A stretch of 64,000 nucleotides of DNA from Streptomyces sp. CC228A (GTDB taxonomy: Bacteria > Actinomycetota > Actinomycetes > Streptomycetales > Streptomycetaceae): positions 806,001 through 870,000 of the forward strand of contig NZ_JAJPUI010000001.1 of NCBI RefSeq assembly GCF_021390935.1, read 5' to 3'. The notes under the pieces were generated by a model, which saw only the letters and a list, made by a program, of their open reading frames with translations, ran no database searches and was not told the origin of the DNA. Every line of letters starts with the position of its first letter. Position 1 is the stretch's first letter. Positions 7,762-17,714 of this stretch are shown one piece after another. The position numbers and the translations under genes are program-made.

Positions 7762-7805
7762 TGTGCTGCTGTGCCGCCGCCGGGACCGCCGGCGACCGGC
7801 CGGGC

Positions 7806-8885
7806 CTACAGGTCGACTTCCTTCATCAGCATGCCGACCTCGGTGTTCGTCAGGCGTCGCAGCCAGCCCGACTTCTGGTCGCCGAGGGCGATCGGGCCGA
7901 ACGCGGTCCGCACGAGCTTGTCGACGGGGAACCCGGACTCGGCGAGCATCCGGCGCACGATGTGCTTGCGGCCCTCGTGCAGGGAGATCTCGACGAGGTA
8001 GTTCTTGCCGGTCTGCTCGACGACCCGGAAGCTGTCCGCCCGGGCGTAGCCGTCCTCCAGCTGGACGCCTTCCTTCAGCCGCTTGCCGAGGTCCCGCGGG
8101 ATCGGGCCCTGGATGGCGGCCAGGTAGGTCTTGCGCACGCCGTACCGGGGGTGCGTGAGGCGGTGGGACAGCTCCCCGTGGTTGGTGAGCAGGATGATGC
8201 CCTCGGTCTCGGTGTCCAGCCGGCCCACGTGGAACAGGCGGGTCTCCCGGTTGGTGACGTAGTCGCCGAGGCACTGGCGGCCGTCGGGGTCCTCCATCGT
8301 GGAGACGACGCCGGCCGGCTTGTTGAGGGCGAAGAACTGGTGGGACTGCGTCGCGACGGTCAGCCCGTCGACCTTGATCTCGTCCTTGTCCGGGTCGACC
8401 CGCAGGCCCTGCTCGACCACGATCGAGCCGTTGACCTCGACGCGGGCCTCCTCGATGAGCTCCTCGCAGGCACGCCGGGAGCCGTAGCCCGCGCGGGCCA
8501 GCACCTTCTGCAGGCGCTCGCCGTCCTGCTCCTGGGCCGGCTTCTGCGGCCGGTTCGCGTACCGCTCGCGGTTGCGCTCCTCCACCCGGGCGTCGTACTC
8601 GCGGGGACGCGCCGGGGCGGTGCGCCCGCCGCGGCCCCGCTGCGGCTCCTGGGGCTTCTTCGGGCCGCCCTTGGCGCCGCCGCGGGCCTCCGCGCCGCGC
8701 CCCTTGCGGGCGCCGCCCTGGCCCTCGCCGGAACCGCCCACGTCGTAGCGGCGCTCCTCCGGGCGGGGGCGGCCCGCGCGCTGCTGCTTCTCGTCGCGCT
8801 TCTGCCCGGCCTTCGGCCGGGAGGTGCCCCCGCCGGCGCTCCGGTTGCCGCGCCCGCTGCTGTTCCTGCCGCTGCTTCGCATCAA
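7806..8885 (-). CDS. rluB: 23S rRNA pseudouridine synthase, RluB family
   Basis: Isomerises a uridine in 23S rRNA during ribosome assembly. 359 residues: a basic, Arg/Gly-rich, disordered N-terminal extension (1-115), an S4 RNA-binding domain (about 118-175, GERLQKVLARAGYGSRRACE), then the RsuA/RluB catalytic domain with HVGRLDTETEGI near 233, where the Asp is the catalytic residue. The start overlaps the scpB stop by 4 bases. The gene order scpA-scpB-rluB is widely conserved in bacteria. Confidence 0.94.
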   Translation of the reverse strand: MMRSSGRNSSGRGNRSAGGGTSRPKAGQKRDEKQQRAGRPRPEERRYDVGGSGEGQGGARKGRGAEARGGAKGGPKKPQEPQRGRGGRTAPARPREYDARVEERNRERYANRPQKPAQEQDGERLQKVLARAGYGSRRACEELIEEARVEVNGSIVVEQGLRVDPDKDEIKVDGLTVATQSHQFFALNKPAGVVSTMEDPDGRQCLGDYVTNRETRLFHVGRLDTETEGIILLTNHGELSHRLTHPRYGVRKTYLAAIQGPIPRDLGKRLKEGVQLEDGYARADSFRVVEQTGKNYLVEISLHEGRKHIVRRMLAESGFPVDKLVRTAFGPIALGDQKSGWLRRLTNTEVGMLMKEVDL

Positions 8886-9499
8886 AGTTCCGTCTTGTCG
8901 TCTACGTCTGCGTCCTCGGAGTCCGGCTCAGGTGCGTCCGGATCGAACGACGGAACGGCTTCCAGGCTCTCGGCTTCCACCGCGTCCGCCTCCGGGAGGA
9001 AGGGCGCGAGCTCGGGGAGCTCGTCCAGGCCGCGCAGGCCCATCCGCTCCAGGAAGTAGTTCGTCGTCCTGTACAGGATCGCACCTGTCCCGGGTTCCGC
9101 GCCCGCCTCCTCCACCAGACCGCGCTGGAGGAGGGTCCGCATGACGCCGTCGCAGTTCACTCCGCGTACGGCGGAGACGCGGGAGCGGCTGACCGGCTGG
9201 CGGTACGCGACCACGGCGAGGGTCTCCAGGGCGGCCTGGGTGAGCCGGGCCTGCTGCCCGTCGAGGACGAAGCTCTCGACCGCGGAGGCGTAGGCGGGCC
9301 GCGTGTAGTAGCGCCAGCCTCCCGCGACGGCCCGCAGTTCGAAGCCGCGCCCTTCCCTGTCGTACTCGCCGGCCAGCTCGCGCAGGGCGTCGGCGACCTC
9401 GCGGGGGGTGCGCTGGAGCACTCTGGCGAGGTGCTGCTCGGTCGCGGGCTCGTCGACCACCATGAGCACGGCCTCCAGGGCCGGCTTCAGCTCGGTCAC
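8882..9499 (-). CDS. scpB: Segregation and condensation protein B
   Basis: Winged-helix subunit of the SMC-ScpAB condensin that compacts and separates chromosomes. 205 residues with paired winged-helix regions: LKPALEAVLMVVDEPAT at the start and LTQAALETLAVVAYRQPVSRS at about 90-110, both hallmark ScpB segments. The acidic tail (last 35 residues, Asp/Glu-rich) is common in actinobacteria. It overlaps scpA (4 bp) and rluB (4 bp), so the three are co-translated. Confidence 0.95.
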   Translation of the reverse strand: MTELKPALEAVLMVVDEPATEQHLARVLQRTPREVADALRELAGEYDREGRGFELRAVAGGWRYYTRPAYASAVESFVLDGQQARLTQAALETLAVVAYRQPVSRSRVSAVRGVNCDGVMRTLLQRGLVEEAGAEPGTGAILYRTTNYFLERMGLRGLDELPELAPFLPEADAVEAESLEAVPSFDPDAPEPDSEDADVDDKTEL

Positions 9500-10482
9500 T
9501 GCTCCTCCTCCGCGGTGCGGTCGAACTCGTCGGTGACGGTCGGGTCGGCGTCCCCGCCGGTCCAGCGCACGGTGAGCTCACCGAGCGGGTCGGCCTGCTC
9601 CAGGGCCACGGTCCTGTCCCGGTACAGCTCCAGCAGGGCGAGGAAGCGCGCGACGACGGTGAGGGTGTCGCCGGCGCCTTCGGCGAGCTCCCGGAAGGTG
9701 GCCTCGCCGCGCTCGCGCAGCAGCGCCACCACGATCCCGGCCTGCTCGCGGACGCTGACGAGCGGGGCGTGGATGTGTTCGACGTGGACCTGCGGCGGGG
9801 GCTTGGGCTGCATCGCCTTGACGGCGAGGCGGGCGAAGCCCTCGGGGCCGATGCTGATGACGACGTCCGGCAGCAGCTCGGCGTGGTGCGGCTCCAGACC
9901 GACGGTCCGCGGGTGGCGCCTGCCCTCGCTGTCGAGCCGCTCGCCGAACAGCCCGGCGATCCGCTTGTACGCCCGGTACTGGAGGAGCCGGGCGAACAGC
10001 AGGTCCCGGGCCTCCAGCAGGGCGAGGTCGCCCTCGTCCTCCACCTCGGCGGCGGGCAGCAGCCGGGCCGCCTTGAGGTCGAGGAGCGTGGCGGCGACCA
10101 CCAGGAACTCGGTGGTCTGGTCGAGGTCCCCGTCGGGCCCCAGCGCCCGCATGTGCGCCATGAAGTCGTCGGTCACCCGGGAGAGGGCGACCTCGGTGAC
10201 GTCCATCTTGTGCTTGGCGATCAGCTGGAGCAGCAGGTCGAAGGGCCCTTCGAAGTTCCGCAGCCGCACGGTGAAGCGCGTGTCCCCGGCGTCCTTGGCG
10301 GGCTCCTCGCGGCCGACGGGCCCCACCGGGCCCGACACGGCGGCGGAGAGCGCGTCCGGCTCCCGGCAGGCGACCGCGCCCCCCGCCCCCTCCGGAGGCC
10401 CCTCCAGGCCCGCAACCGGGCCGGGAACGGCCGCGGGCGCCTCGGCACGCCCCTGGAGCCCCGCAGGGGCGGGCACCGGCAC
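9496..10482 (-). CDS. scpA: Segregation and condensation protein A; N-terminus probably extends to 10750
   Basis: Kleisin subunit of the SMC-ScpAB complex. The conserved body begins near FTVRLRNFEGPFDLLLQLI (about residue 70) and continues to the C-terminal winged helix (LTVRWTGGDAD). The frame shown gives 328 residues from an ATG at 10482. Upstream, protein-like Pro/Ala-rich sequence continues in the other two frames: MPPNHPARPRR from 10750, then a stretch from about 10643. Each frame change fits loss of one base, at about 10650-10680 and 10490-10515. The true protein is probably about 90 residues longer at its disordered N-terminus. Confidence 0.92.
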   Translation of the reverse strand: MPVPAPAGLQGRAEAPAAVPGPVAGLEGPPEGAGGAVACREPDALSAAVSGPVGPVGREEPAKDAGDTRFTVRLRNFEGPFDLLLQLIAKHKMDVTEVALSRVTDDFMAHMRALGPDGDLDQTTEFLVVAATLLDLKAARLLPAAEVEDEGDLALLEARDLLFARLLQYRAYKRIAGLFGERLDSEGRRHPRTVGLEPHHAELLPDVVISIGPEGFARLAVKAMQPKPPPQVHVEHIHAPLVSVREQAGIVVALLRERGEATFRELAEGAGDTLTVVARFLALLELYRDRTVALEQADPLGELTVRWTGGDADPTVTDEFDRTAEEEQ

Positions 10483-10808
10483 GGGAACCCCGGAGACGGC
10501 CGGGACGGCCCCGCATCACGGTCGGCGGCCCGGGCGTCTCCCGCATCAGCTGCGGCGGCCGGGGCGGCCGCAGGCGGAGGGGCGGGCTCGGCGGGGCCCG
10601 GGACGCCCTCCGATCCCGGGAGCTGCGGCCCGGCAGGCGCCACCGGGGCGCCGGGCGCGGCGGGGCGCTCGGCGGGGGCGGTGGGGCGGCGGCACCCGGG
10701 CCGGGGCCCAGGGTGCGGCGGCGGGGACGGGCGGGGTGGTTCGGGGGCATCGTGCGGCGTCCTGTGCGGGGGCGGGCCGGGCCCGTCAGGCTATCGGGCC
10801 CGCGCGCG

Positions 10809-11445
10809 TCAGCGGCCGCGCAGGCGCCGCACCAGGATGCTCGCGTCGCCGCGGGACTCCAGGTCCGCCAGGACCACGGCGACCGCCTCGCGGACGATGC
10901 GCCCGCGGTCCACGGCCAGGCCGTGCTCGCCGCGCAGCACCAGCCGCGCGTGCTCCAGGTCCATCAGCTCCTCGGCGGAGACGTAGACCGTGATCTTCTC
11001 GTCGTGCCGTTCGCGCCCGCTGGGGCGGCGGCTCGCGGCGCGGCGTCCCCGGCGCGCCGCCGCGGACTGGGCGGGCGGTCCGGGTGCCGCGGACTTGGCC
11101 GCCTTGGCGGCCGCCCGTGCCACCGGCCCCCTGTCCCGTGCGGCCTCGCCCTCCGCCGTGCGGCTGCGCGACGGCGCGGCTGCGGCGTCGTCGCCGTCGG
11201 CCGGGCCGTGCTCCTCCCCGGCGTCGGCGGGCGCGGAGCCCGCGGCGGGGCGGCCCGCCGGGTCGCTCTCGCCCGCCTGGGCGGGCACCCGCCCCTCCCC
11301 GGAGTCGTGCCGCCCCCTGTGCCGGGCCGGTGCCGGAACCGGCCGCCTGGCCGCCCGGGCCGCTGCCCTGGCGGCGGGGCGAGGACGCCTGCAGCGCCAT
11401 CCCCCCGGTCGTACGGAAAAGCTCGTCGGCACCGGGCAGACTCAC
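10809..11445 (-). pseudogene. Small conserved protein between parA and scpA, frameshifted
   Basis: The gene starts at a GTG at 11445 overlapping the parA stop (GTGA) and reads SLPGADELFRTTGGMALQ, but after about 40 codons the GC-rich third position is lost. The conserved C-terminus, with EKITVYVSAEELMDLEHARL and ending at the stop at 10809, lies in another frame. The break is near 11310-11345, beside a G-run. The middle is Ala/Pro-rich and likely disordered; the C-terminal 65 residues look like a small ribbon-helix-helix-type or helical domain. The function is unknown; the context suggests a link to chromosome segregation. The break may be a sequence error. Confidence 0.7.
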
Positions 11446-12614
11446 TCGGCGTGACACCGGGCGAGCACCTCCCTGGCGAGCTGGCGGTAGGCGGCCGCGC
11501 CGACCGAGTTCGAGGCGTACGTGGTGATGGGCTCGCCCGCCACGGTGGTCTCCGGGAAGCGCACGGTCCGGCCGATCACCGTGTGGTAGACGTGGTCGTC
11601 GAATGCCTCGACGACCCGGGCCAGCACCTCGCGGCTGTGCACCGTGCGGGAGTCGTACATCGTGGCGAGGATGCCGTCGAGCTCCAGCTCCGGGTTCAGC
11701 CGCTCCTGGACCTTCTCGATCGTCTCGGTCAGCAGCGCCACCCCGCGCAGGGCGAAGAACTCGCACTCCAGCGGCACTATCACCTTGTGGGCGGCCGTCA
11801 GCGCGTTGACGGTGAGCAGGCCCAGCGACGGCTGGCAGTCGATCACGATGTAGTCGTAGTCCGGCAGCAGCGGCTTCAGGGCCCGCTGCAGCGTCGACTC
11901 GCGCGCGACCTCGCTCACCAGCTGGACCTCGGCGGCCGACAGGTCGATGTTGCTCGGCAGCAGGTCCATGTTGGGCACCGCGGTCTTGAGCAGGACCTCG
12001 TCCGCCGACATGCCCCGCTCCATGAGCAGGTTGTAGACGGTGAGGTCCAGTTCCATCGGGTTGACGCCCAGACCGACCGACAGGGCGCCCTGCGGGTCGA
12101 AGTCGACGAGCAGCACCCGTCGTCCGTACTCCGCGAGCGCGGCGCCCAGGTTGATGGTCGACGTGGTCTTGCCCACGCCGCCCTTCTGGTTGCACATCGC
12201 GATGATCTTCGCGGGGCCGTGCTCGGTGAGGGGCCCCGGGATCGGGAAGTACGGCAGGGGCCGTCCGGTGGGGCCGATCCGCTCGCGGCGCTGCCGGGCA
12301 GCGTCGGGTGCGAGGGTGGCCGCGTACTCCGGATCGGGCTCGTACTCGGCGTCGGGGTCGTAGAAGTGACCCTCGGGCAGCTCGTCGTAGGCGGCGAAGT
12401 GCGTGGACCCGTGGCCACTTTCGTCGCCGGCCATGGCGTTCACGTGTTGGCCGTCCATCGTCTTCATCGTGTGGGCTGTCGTCATGTGCTGGTGGGTCGC
12501 GAAGGTGCGGACAGCGACGGAGCCGACGGCACCGATCCCGGCCGGCGGACCGGCGTGGCCCGCCCCCGGCGCTCCCGGATACGCATCCCCCGGAGTAAAT
12601 GTCGACTCATTCAC
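11442..12614 (-). CDS. parA: ParA/Soj family ATPase
   Basis: 390 residues, 130 more than a minimal ParA because of an N-terminal extension rich in His, Gly and acidic residues. The deviant Walker A motif NQKGGVGKTTST lies at about 139-150, VLLVDFDPQGALSVGLG follows, and DYIVIDCQPSLGLLTVNA gives Walker B. It likely forms ATP-dependent dimers on the nucleoid to position DNA or protein cargo. No parB is next to it, so this is an orphan ParA-type protein beside scpAB, the arrangement usual in Streptomyces away from the main parAB locus. The GTG start at 12614 has AAGGAGG 11 bases upstream. Confidence 0.93.
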   Translation of the reverse strand: MNESTFTPGDAYPGAPGAGHAGPPAGIGAVGSVAVRTFATHQHMTTAHTMKTMDGQHVNAMAGDESGHGSTHFAAYDELPEGHFYDPDAEYEPDPEYAATLAPDAARQRRERIGPTGRPLPYFPIPGPLTEHGPAKIIAMCNQKGGVGKTTSTINLGAALAEYGRRVLLVDFDPQGALSVGLGVNPMELDLTVYNLLMERGMSADEVLLKTAVPNMDLLPSNIDLSAAEVQLVSEVARESTLQRALKPLLPDYDYIVIDCQPSLGLLTVNALTAAHKVIVPLECEFFALRGVALLTETIEKVQERLNPELELDGILATMYDSRTVHSREVLARVVEAFDDHVYHTVIGRTVRFPETTVAGEPITTYASNSVGAAAYRQLAREVLARCHAE

Positions 12615-12876
12615 AAGTCGTCTTACCTCCTTGGATGTGACCAGGAAACTTGTCGATAGGTCAGCGTGGCACCATGCCGACGGTTGGCGACTCTATGGCG
12701 TGTCACCGCTCCGCAGCAACACAATCGGCCGGACGCGGCGTGATGTGTCGGCAACCGAACGCCTTCCTGTCAAGGGTGCATGGCCGTCGATCCTTGTATT
12801 TCGCGGGTGCGCGAATCGGTTAAAGGGTTACGTTCACGGCGACTTGCCGGTAGCTCCGGTGGTTTCCGGACGCACG

Positions 12877-12911
12877 TCCGGCCGGACCTTGTTCGACAAG
12901 GTCCGGCCGGA
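12877..12911 (-). terminator. Hairpin downstream of ald
   Basis: Perfect 15-bp stem (12877-12891 with 12897-12911) and a 5-base loop, about 100 bp after the alanine dehydrogenase stop in the 395-bp gap before parA. Nothing else gene-like is seen in that gap. Confidence 0.75.
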
Positions 12912-13009
12912 TGCGTGACGTTGACGACGTCCGTTGACCTCCGCGCCGCGGTGAGCGGACGGTGAGCGGAGGCTGACGGACCGTCGAACGGCGGGGATAC
13001 GGGAAGGCG

Positions 13010-14133
13010 TCAGCCGAGGAGCGAGCCGAGCTCGGCGTGGTCGAGGCCGTGGGCCTCGGCGACCTCCTTGTAGACCACCTTGCCGTCGTGGGTGTTGAGG
13101 CCCTTGGCCAGCGCGGGGTCGCGGCGCAGCGCCTCCACCCAGCCGTTGTTGGCCAGCGACACGATGTACGGCAGCGTGGCGTTGGTGAGCGCGTAGGTGG
13201 AGGTGTTCGGGACCGCGCCGGGCATGTTCGCCACGCAGTAGAAGACGGAGTCGTGGACCCGGAAGGTCGGCTCCGCGTGGGTGGTCGGACGGGAGTCCTC
13301 GAAGCAGCCGCCCTGGTCGATCGCGATGTCGACAAGGACACTTCCGGGCTTCATCTTGGCGACGAGCTCGTTGGTGACCAGCTTCGGGGCCTTGGCGCCC
13401 GGGATCAGGACGGCGCCGATGACGAGGTCGGCCTCGACGACGGCCTTCTCCAGCTCGAAGGAGTTGGACACGACGGTCTGGACCTTGGTGCCGAAGACCT
13501 TGTCCGCCTCGCGCAGCTTGTTGATGTCGCGGTCGAGCAGCGTCACGTGAAAGCCCATGCCGACGGCGATCTGCGTGGCGTTCCAGCCGGAGACGCCGCC
13601 GCCGATGACCACGGCCTTGCCGGCGTGGGTGCCGGGCACGCCGCCGGGCAGCACGCCGCGGCCGCCGGCCGAGCGCATCAGGTGGTAGGCGCCGACCTGC
13701 GGGGCCAGCCGCCCGCGACCTCGGACATCGGGGCGAGCAGCGGCAGCGCGCGGTTCGGCAGCTCGACCGTCTCGTACGCGATGGCGGTGGTGCCGGACTC
13801 CAGGAGGGCGTCGGTGCACTCGCGGGAGGCGGCCAGGTGCAGGTAGGTGAAGAGGGTCTGGTCCTTGCGGAGGCGGTGGTACTCCTCCGCGATGGGCTCC
13901 TTGACCTTCAGCAGCAGGTCGGCGGTCGCCCACACCTCGTCGGCGGTGGGGAGGATGCGCGCACCTGCGGCGACGTACTCGCCGTCCGTGATCGAGGAGC
14001 CCGCGCCGGCGTTCTGCTCGATGACGACCTCGTGGCCGTTGCGGACGAGCTCGTGCACACCGGCGGGCGTGATGGCCACGCGGAACTCGTTGTTCTTGAC
14101 CTCGCGGGGGATGCCGACCTTCACGTCGATCAC
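13010..14133 (-). pseudogene. ald: Alanine dehydrogenase, single-base frameshift
   Basis: NAD-dependent conversion of L-alanine to pyruvate and ammonia. The N-terminal part reads VKVGIPREVKNNEFRVAITP and stays in frame through LLAPMSEVAG. The rest (VGAYHLMRSAGGRGVLPGG, the Rossmann motif VVIGGGVSGWNA, to HAELGSLLG) is in another frame. Conserved Ald proteins read AGRLAPQVGAY across the junction; restoring one base at about 13709-13714 gives exactly that. All other domains are intact, so this is either a very recent mutation or, more likely, a sequence drop-out. The start is a GTG at 14133 or 14124; the second gives the usual VKVGIPRE start. Confidence 0.88.
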
Positions 14134-14279
14134 GGTCCTTGAATCAGGGGGTGGAGAAGGGCAAACCGCTCTACAGCGGTAGATACCCGGATGCAGTATG
14201 GCGCACCGGGGCACACCGCGATTAACTGCGGCTCAGCCAGTCTAATGAAGGACTTCCCCGTGTCTAGCCTTGCAAAGCA

Positions 14280-17200
14280 CTAATTTTTCTGAGAACCACT
14301 ACGGATTTCGTAGGTGGACCTGGGGGTGTCGGCAGGGGTGCCGTGACCTGCGGCGCCGTCCTGGCCGACAGCCGCGGGCGCACCGGGGCGCGGGGCCAGC
14401 AGGCGGTCGGCGGCGACGCGGTGCAGCCGGGCCGCGACCGGGTCGCCCAGCCGCTCCAGGGTGTCCGCGAGCCGCAGCCGCAGCGCCGCGTGCAGCCGTA
14501 CGTCCCCGGCGCGCCGCGCGCCCTCCGCGGCCTCCTCGCAGGTGCGCGCCGAGTCCTCGGGGCGGCCCGCGTACTCCTGGACCCGGGCGGCCTCGCTGAG
14601 CGCCCGGGCGTGGCCCGCCGCGTCACCCAGCCGACGGTGACCGGCCGCCGCGGCACGCCAGTTGCGCAGTGCCTCGCCGTAGCGCCCGGCGTAGGTGTGG
14701 ACGGTGCCGAGCCTGCCGTAGAGCCTCGCCTGGTCGGCCCGCTCGTCGCGCGCCAGCCGCTGCGCCAGGGCCCGCCCGTACCAGTCGGCGGCGCGCTGCC
14801 AGTCGCCCAGTTCCTGGTACGCGCCGCCCACGGATTCCATGGCGCGGCCGGTGGCGTACGGGTCCTTCGCCAGGCGCCCGGCGTCCAGCGCGGCCCGGTA
14901 GCGGGCCAGCGCGTCCCTGGTGCGGCCGGTGCGGGCGTCCAGGTCGGCGAGGTTCAGCAGCGCGGCGGCGCGCTCGCGGTGCAGGCCGCGCCGCTCGGCC
15001 ACGTCCAGGACCAGCCGGTGCAGCCCGTACAGCTCGGGTGCGGCGGACTCGGCGCCCCGGTGCGCAGTGAGGGCCCGGACGAGTGCGGCGACCAACCGGC
15101 GGGCCAGGGTGTCGAGCTCCCCGTCGGCGACGGCCAGGCGGGCGGCCGCGAGCAGCGCGGGCTGCCGGGTCCGCAGCCACTCGGCGGCCGCGGCGCGGTG
15201 CGGGAAGCGCAGGTTGCGGGGCAGCCCGGCGAGGCGGCGGCGGGCGGGGACCCGTCGGGCTCGGCGACCGCCCGGCAGGACTGCAGGAGCCGCACGGTGC
15301 GCTCCAGCATGCGGGCCCGTGCGAGCTGCACCTCGGAGTCGCGGTCCTCGGCGGCCAGCCGCTGCGCCGTCAGCGGCATCAGGCAGCCCGGCACCTCGTA
15401 CTGGCCGTGGTCCGCCTCCCGGGCGAAGCCGAGGGCGACGAGCCCGTCCAGCAGCGAGCCCGCGGTGGACACGGAGCACCCGGCGAGGGCGGAGAGGACC
15501 TGGGCGTCGGCGAGCCCCAGCGGGGCGAGCGACAGCAGGCGCAGGGCACGGGCCTGGGCCGCGGGCAGCGCCTCGTAGGCCAGGCGGAAGGTGCGGGCGA
15601 GCGGCCGCGTCGAGGCGGGCTCGCCGGGCAGCGCGCGCAGGCGCTTGACCAGGTCGGCCACCGACGCGGTGGGCCGGGCGGCGAGCCAGCCGCCGGCGAG
15701 CAGCAGGGCGGCGGGCTGCCCCGCGCACAGCTCGACGAGCGCCTCGGCGGCCTGCGGGTCGACGGTGATGCGCACGGAGCCGGCGTACCGCTCCAGCAGC
15801 TCGACGGCGCTCCTGACGTCGAGCCCGCCCACCGTGCAGGGCCGCACGTCGGGAATGCCGGTGAGCGGCCCCCGGGCGACTGCCACGACCAGGCAGCGGG
15901 GGTTGTCGGGCAGCAGGGCGTCGACCTGCTCGGCGTCGGCGGCGTCGTCGAGGAGCAGCAGCGTGCGCCGCTCCTTGAGGGCGTCCCGCAGCAGGCCGCT
16001 CAGCTCGTCGCCGTCCGCGCCGGGCGGCGCGGCCACTCCGAGGCAGTCCAGCAGGTGCCGGGCCGCCCGCTCGACGGGCACGGGGTCGCCCCCGGCTCGG
16101 CGAGCCGTGCCCGCAGCACACCGTCGCGGTACCCGCGTCCGAGGTCCCGCACCAGCGCCTCGGCCAGCGCGGTGCGCCCGGACCCGGGCCTCCCGGCGAT
16201 GAGCAGCACCCGGGCGCGCGGCGCCTTGCGTCCGGCGATCGTGTCGAGTCCGGCGCGGGAGATGTCGGCCCGCAGTGTCCTGAGCTCGCGCTCCCGCCCG
16301 AGAAGCAGCCGACCGAGCACGGCGCCCGCGGGGGCCGTGGACGGCGGTGTCCGCTCGGCGCGCTCCCGCCCCGGCGCCTCGGAGCCGACCCCCGGCCCGG
16401 CGACCGCGAACGGTCGCAGGCGCCCAGCCCCGGCCGCTCCGGACCAACCCGGCGGTCCGGCACCCCCGGGCCTTGCGTATGCGCCGGGCCCGACGCGACC
16501 GACCCGTCGCGGTGGCCGCGCACCGGCGCTTCCGAGTCCTTCGCGCGGCCGACCGCCTCCGGGCCTTGCGCAGGGGCCGGGTCCGGCTCGGCCCGTCCGT
16601 CCCGGCCGCACCGCGCCGGCGCCTCCGGGCCCTCCGGGCGGCCCGGCGCCGCGCTGTCCGCGGGGCCGTGCTGCGGGGCGTCGACCCCGCGACGCGCTCG
16701 CGTCGCGTCCTCTCCGAGGCCGCGACGCGGCGCCTCGGGCCCAGGGTCATCCACGGGGTCCCGGTCCGACGATCCTGATCCGTCCCGCGCGCCCCGCCCG
16801 GGCGTTCCCGAGCCGGGCCCCTCCCCGCGGTGCCCCGCGCCTGCGCGGCCTCCGGCGCGTCGGGCGTGTCCGTGCCGCCGGGCGAGGCCGCCCGGGTCCG
16901 GGCGGCTTCCTGCGCGGCGCCCGGGTCTGCGGCGCCCTGCTCCCCGTCGCGGGCCTGTCCGGCGTCGACCGCGCCGTCAGCACCGCTCGGTGCCGCGGCG
17001 GCCCCCGCGCGGCTCCGGCCCGATACGGTTCCGCGGCGTCCGGCCGGCCGGCGGTTGCCGCGCGGTCGGGGAGGGAGGTCGGGGCGGGGACGGCCCGGCG
17101 GTCCTCGGGGCGGCCGTGGCTCGGGGCTGCGGCGTCGTCCGGCTCTCCGCCGCGGCGGTCCGGGGTGGCGGCCGGGGCGGGGACCGCCCCACGTCCACGC

Positions 17201-17424
17201 GTGCGCCCCTCCGGGGCGGCCGCAGCGGGCGCCGGGGAGCCCGCCGCGTGCCGGGCGCGGGGCTCGCCGTCCGCCGGAGCCGTACCGGCACCGCCCCCGG
17301 TCGGCGTCTGCGGCCGGTCGGGGAGGGCGGGCTCCGCGTGCCCGGTCCGGGCGGTGCCGGACGAGGCGGGGCCGGCCGTCCGGGGCCGCTCGGTGTCGCC
17401 GATGTTCACCGCCTGATCCGTCAC
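14280..17424 (-). pseudogene. Large NB-ARC/TPR regulatory-type ATPase, several frameshifts
   Basis: Reads as one long protein only if frames are joined. It starts VTDQAVNIGDTERP (GTG at 17424) and has a Pro/Ala/Arg-rich linker to about 16400. Next come a P-loop region LLIAGRPGSGRTALAEALV (about 16200), an NB-ARC-like core (TLLLLDDAADAEQVDALL, about 15950; LRLLSLAPLGLADAQVL, about 15540), and a tetratricopeptide tail (GGAYQELGDWQRAADWYGRA, about 14800) to a stop at 14280. Frame changes near 16089 and 15245 sit in G/C runs, and up to three more lie in the linker, all of single-base-loss type. The architecture is that of AfsR/SARP-like STAND proteins without a clear DNA-binding domain. The ligand is unknown. 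Confidence 0.75.
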
Positions 17425-17662
17425 GGGCCACGCTCCCGTCCGTCTGCGCACAAGCCGATCCCGCCGGGTCTCCGCACGGGTGGTCCGAGCGTAGTTGAGC
17501 CGCCGGGGGTTCCGTGCGGAGCAGCGCCCGCACATCGCCCGATCGGATCAGCCGATCGTCACACCGGGAGGCCGGGGCGGTGGCTCGACGGTGGCGGCGC
17601 GGCGGGGAGCCCGCGCCGGCACGGCGGGCGCGGAGCCGGGCCGTCCGTCACGGCGGGTGTCC

Positions 17663-17714
17663 GGCTCCGGCCCCTCATGCCTCGAACAGGCTCCGGCCCC
17701 TCACGCCTCGAACG
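17663..17714. repeat. 26-bp tandem duplication at the end of the Nudix gene
   Basis: Copies at 17663-17688 and 17689-17714 differ at about two positions. The right copy contains the last codons and TGA stop of the Nudix hydrolase; the left copy lies just past the stop. Confidence 0.85.

Noticed and set aside
6796..8274. Nudix regulator starting near 8274
   Set aside because: The upstream extension passes through the rluB gene and the terminator in the wrong frame; the ATG at 7530 starts the conserved protein.
12615..13009. Small open frames in the gap between parA and ald
   Set aside because: They overlap the terminator hairpin and show no coding bias.
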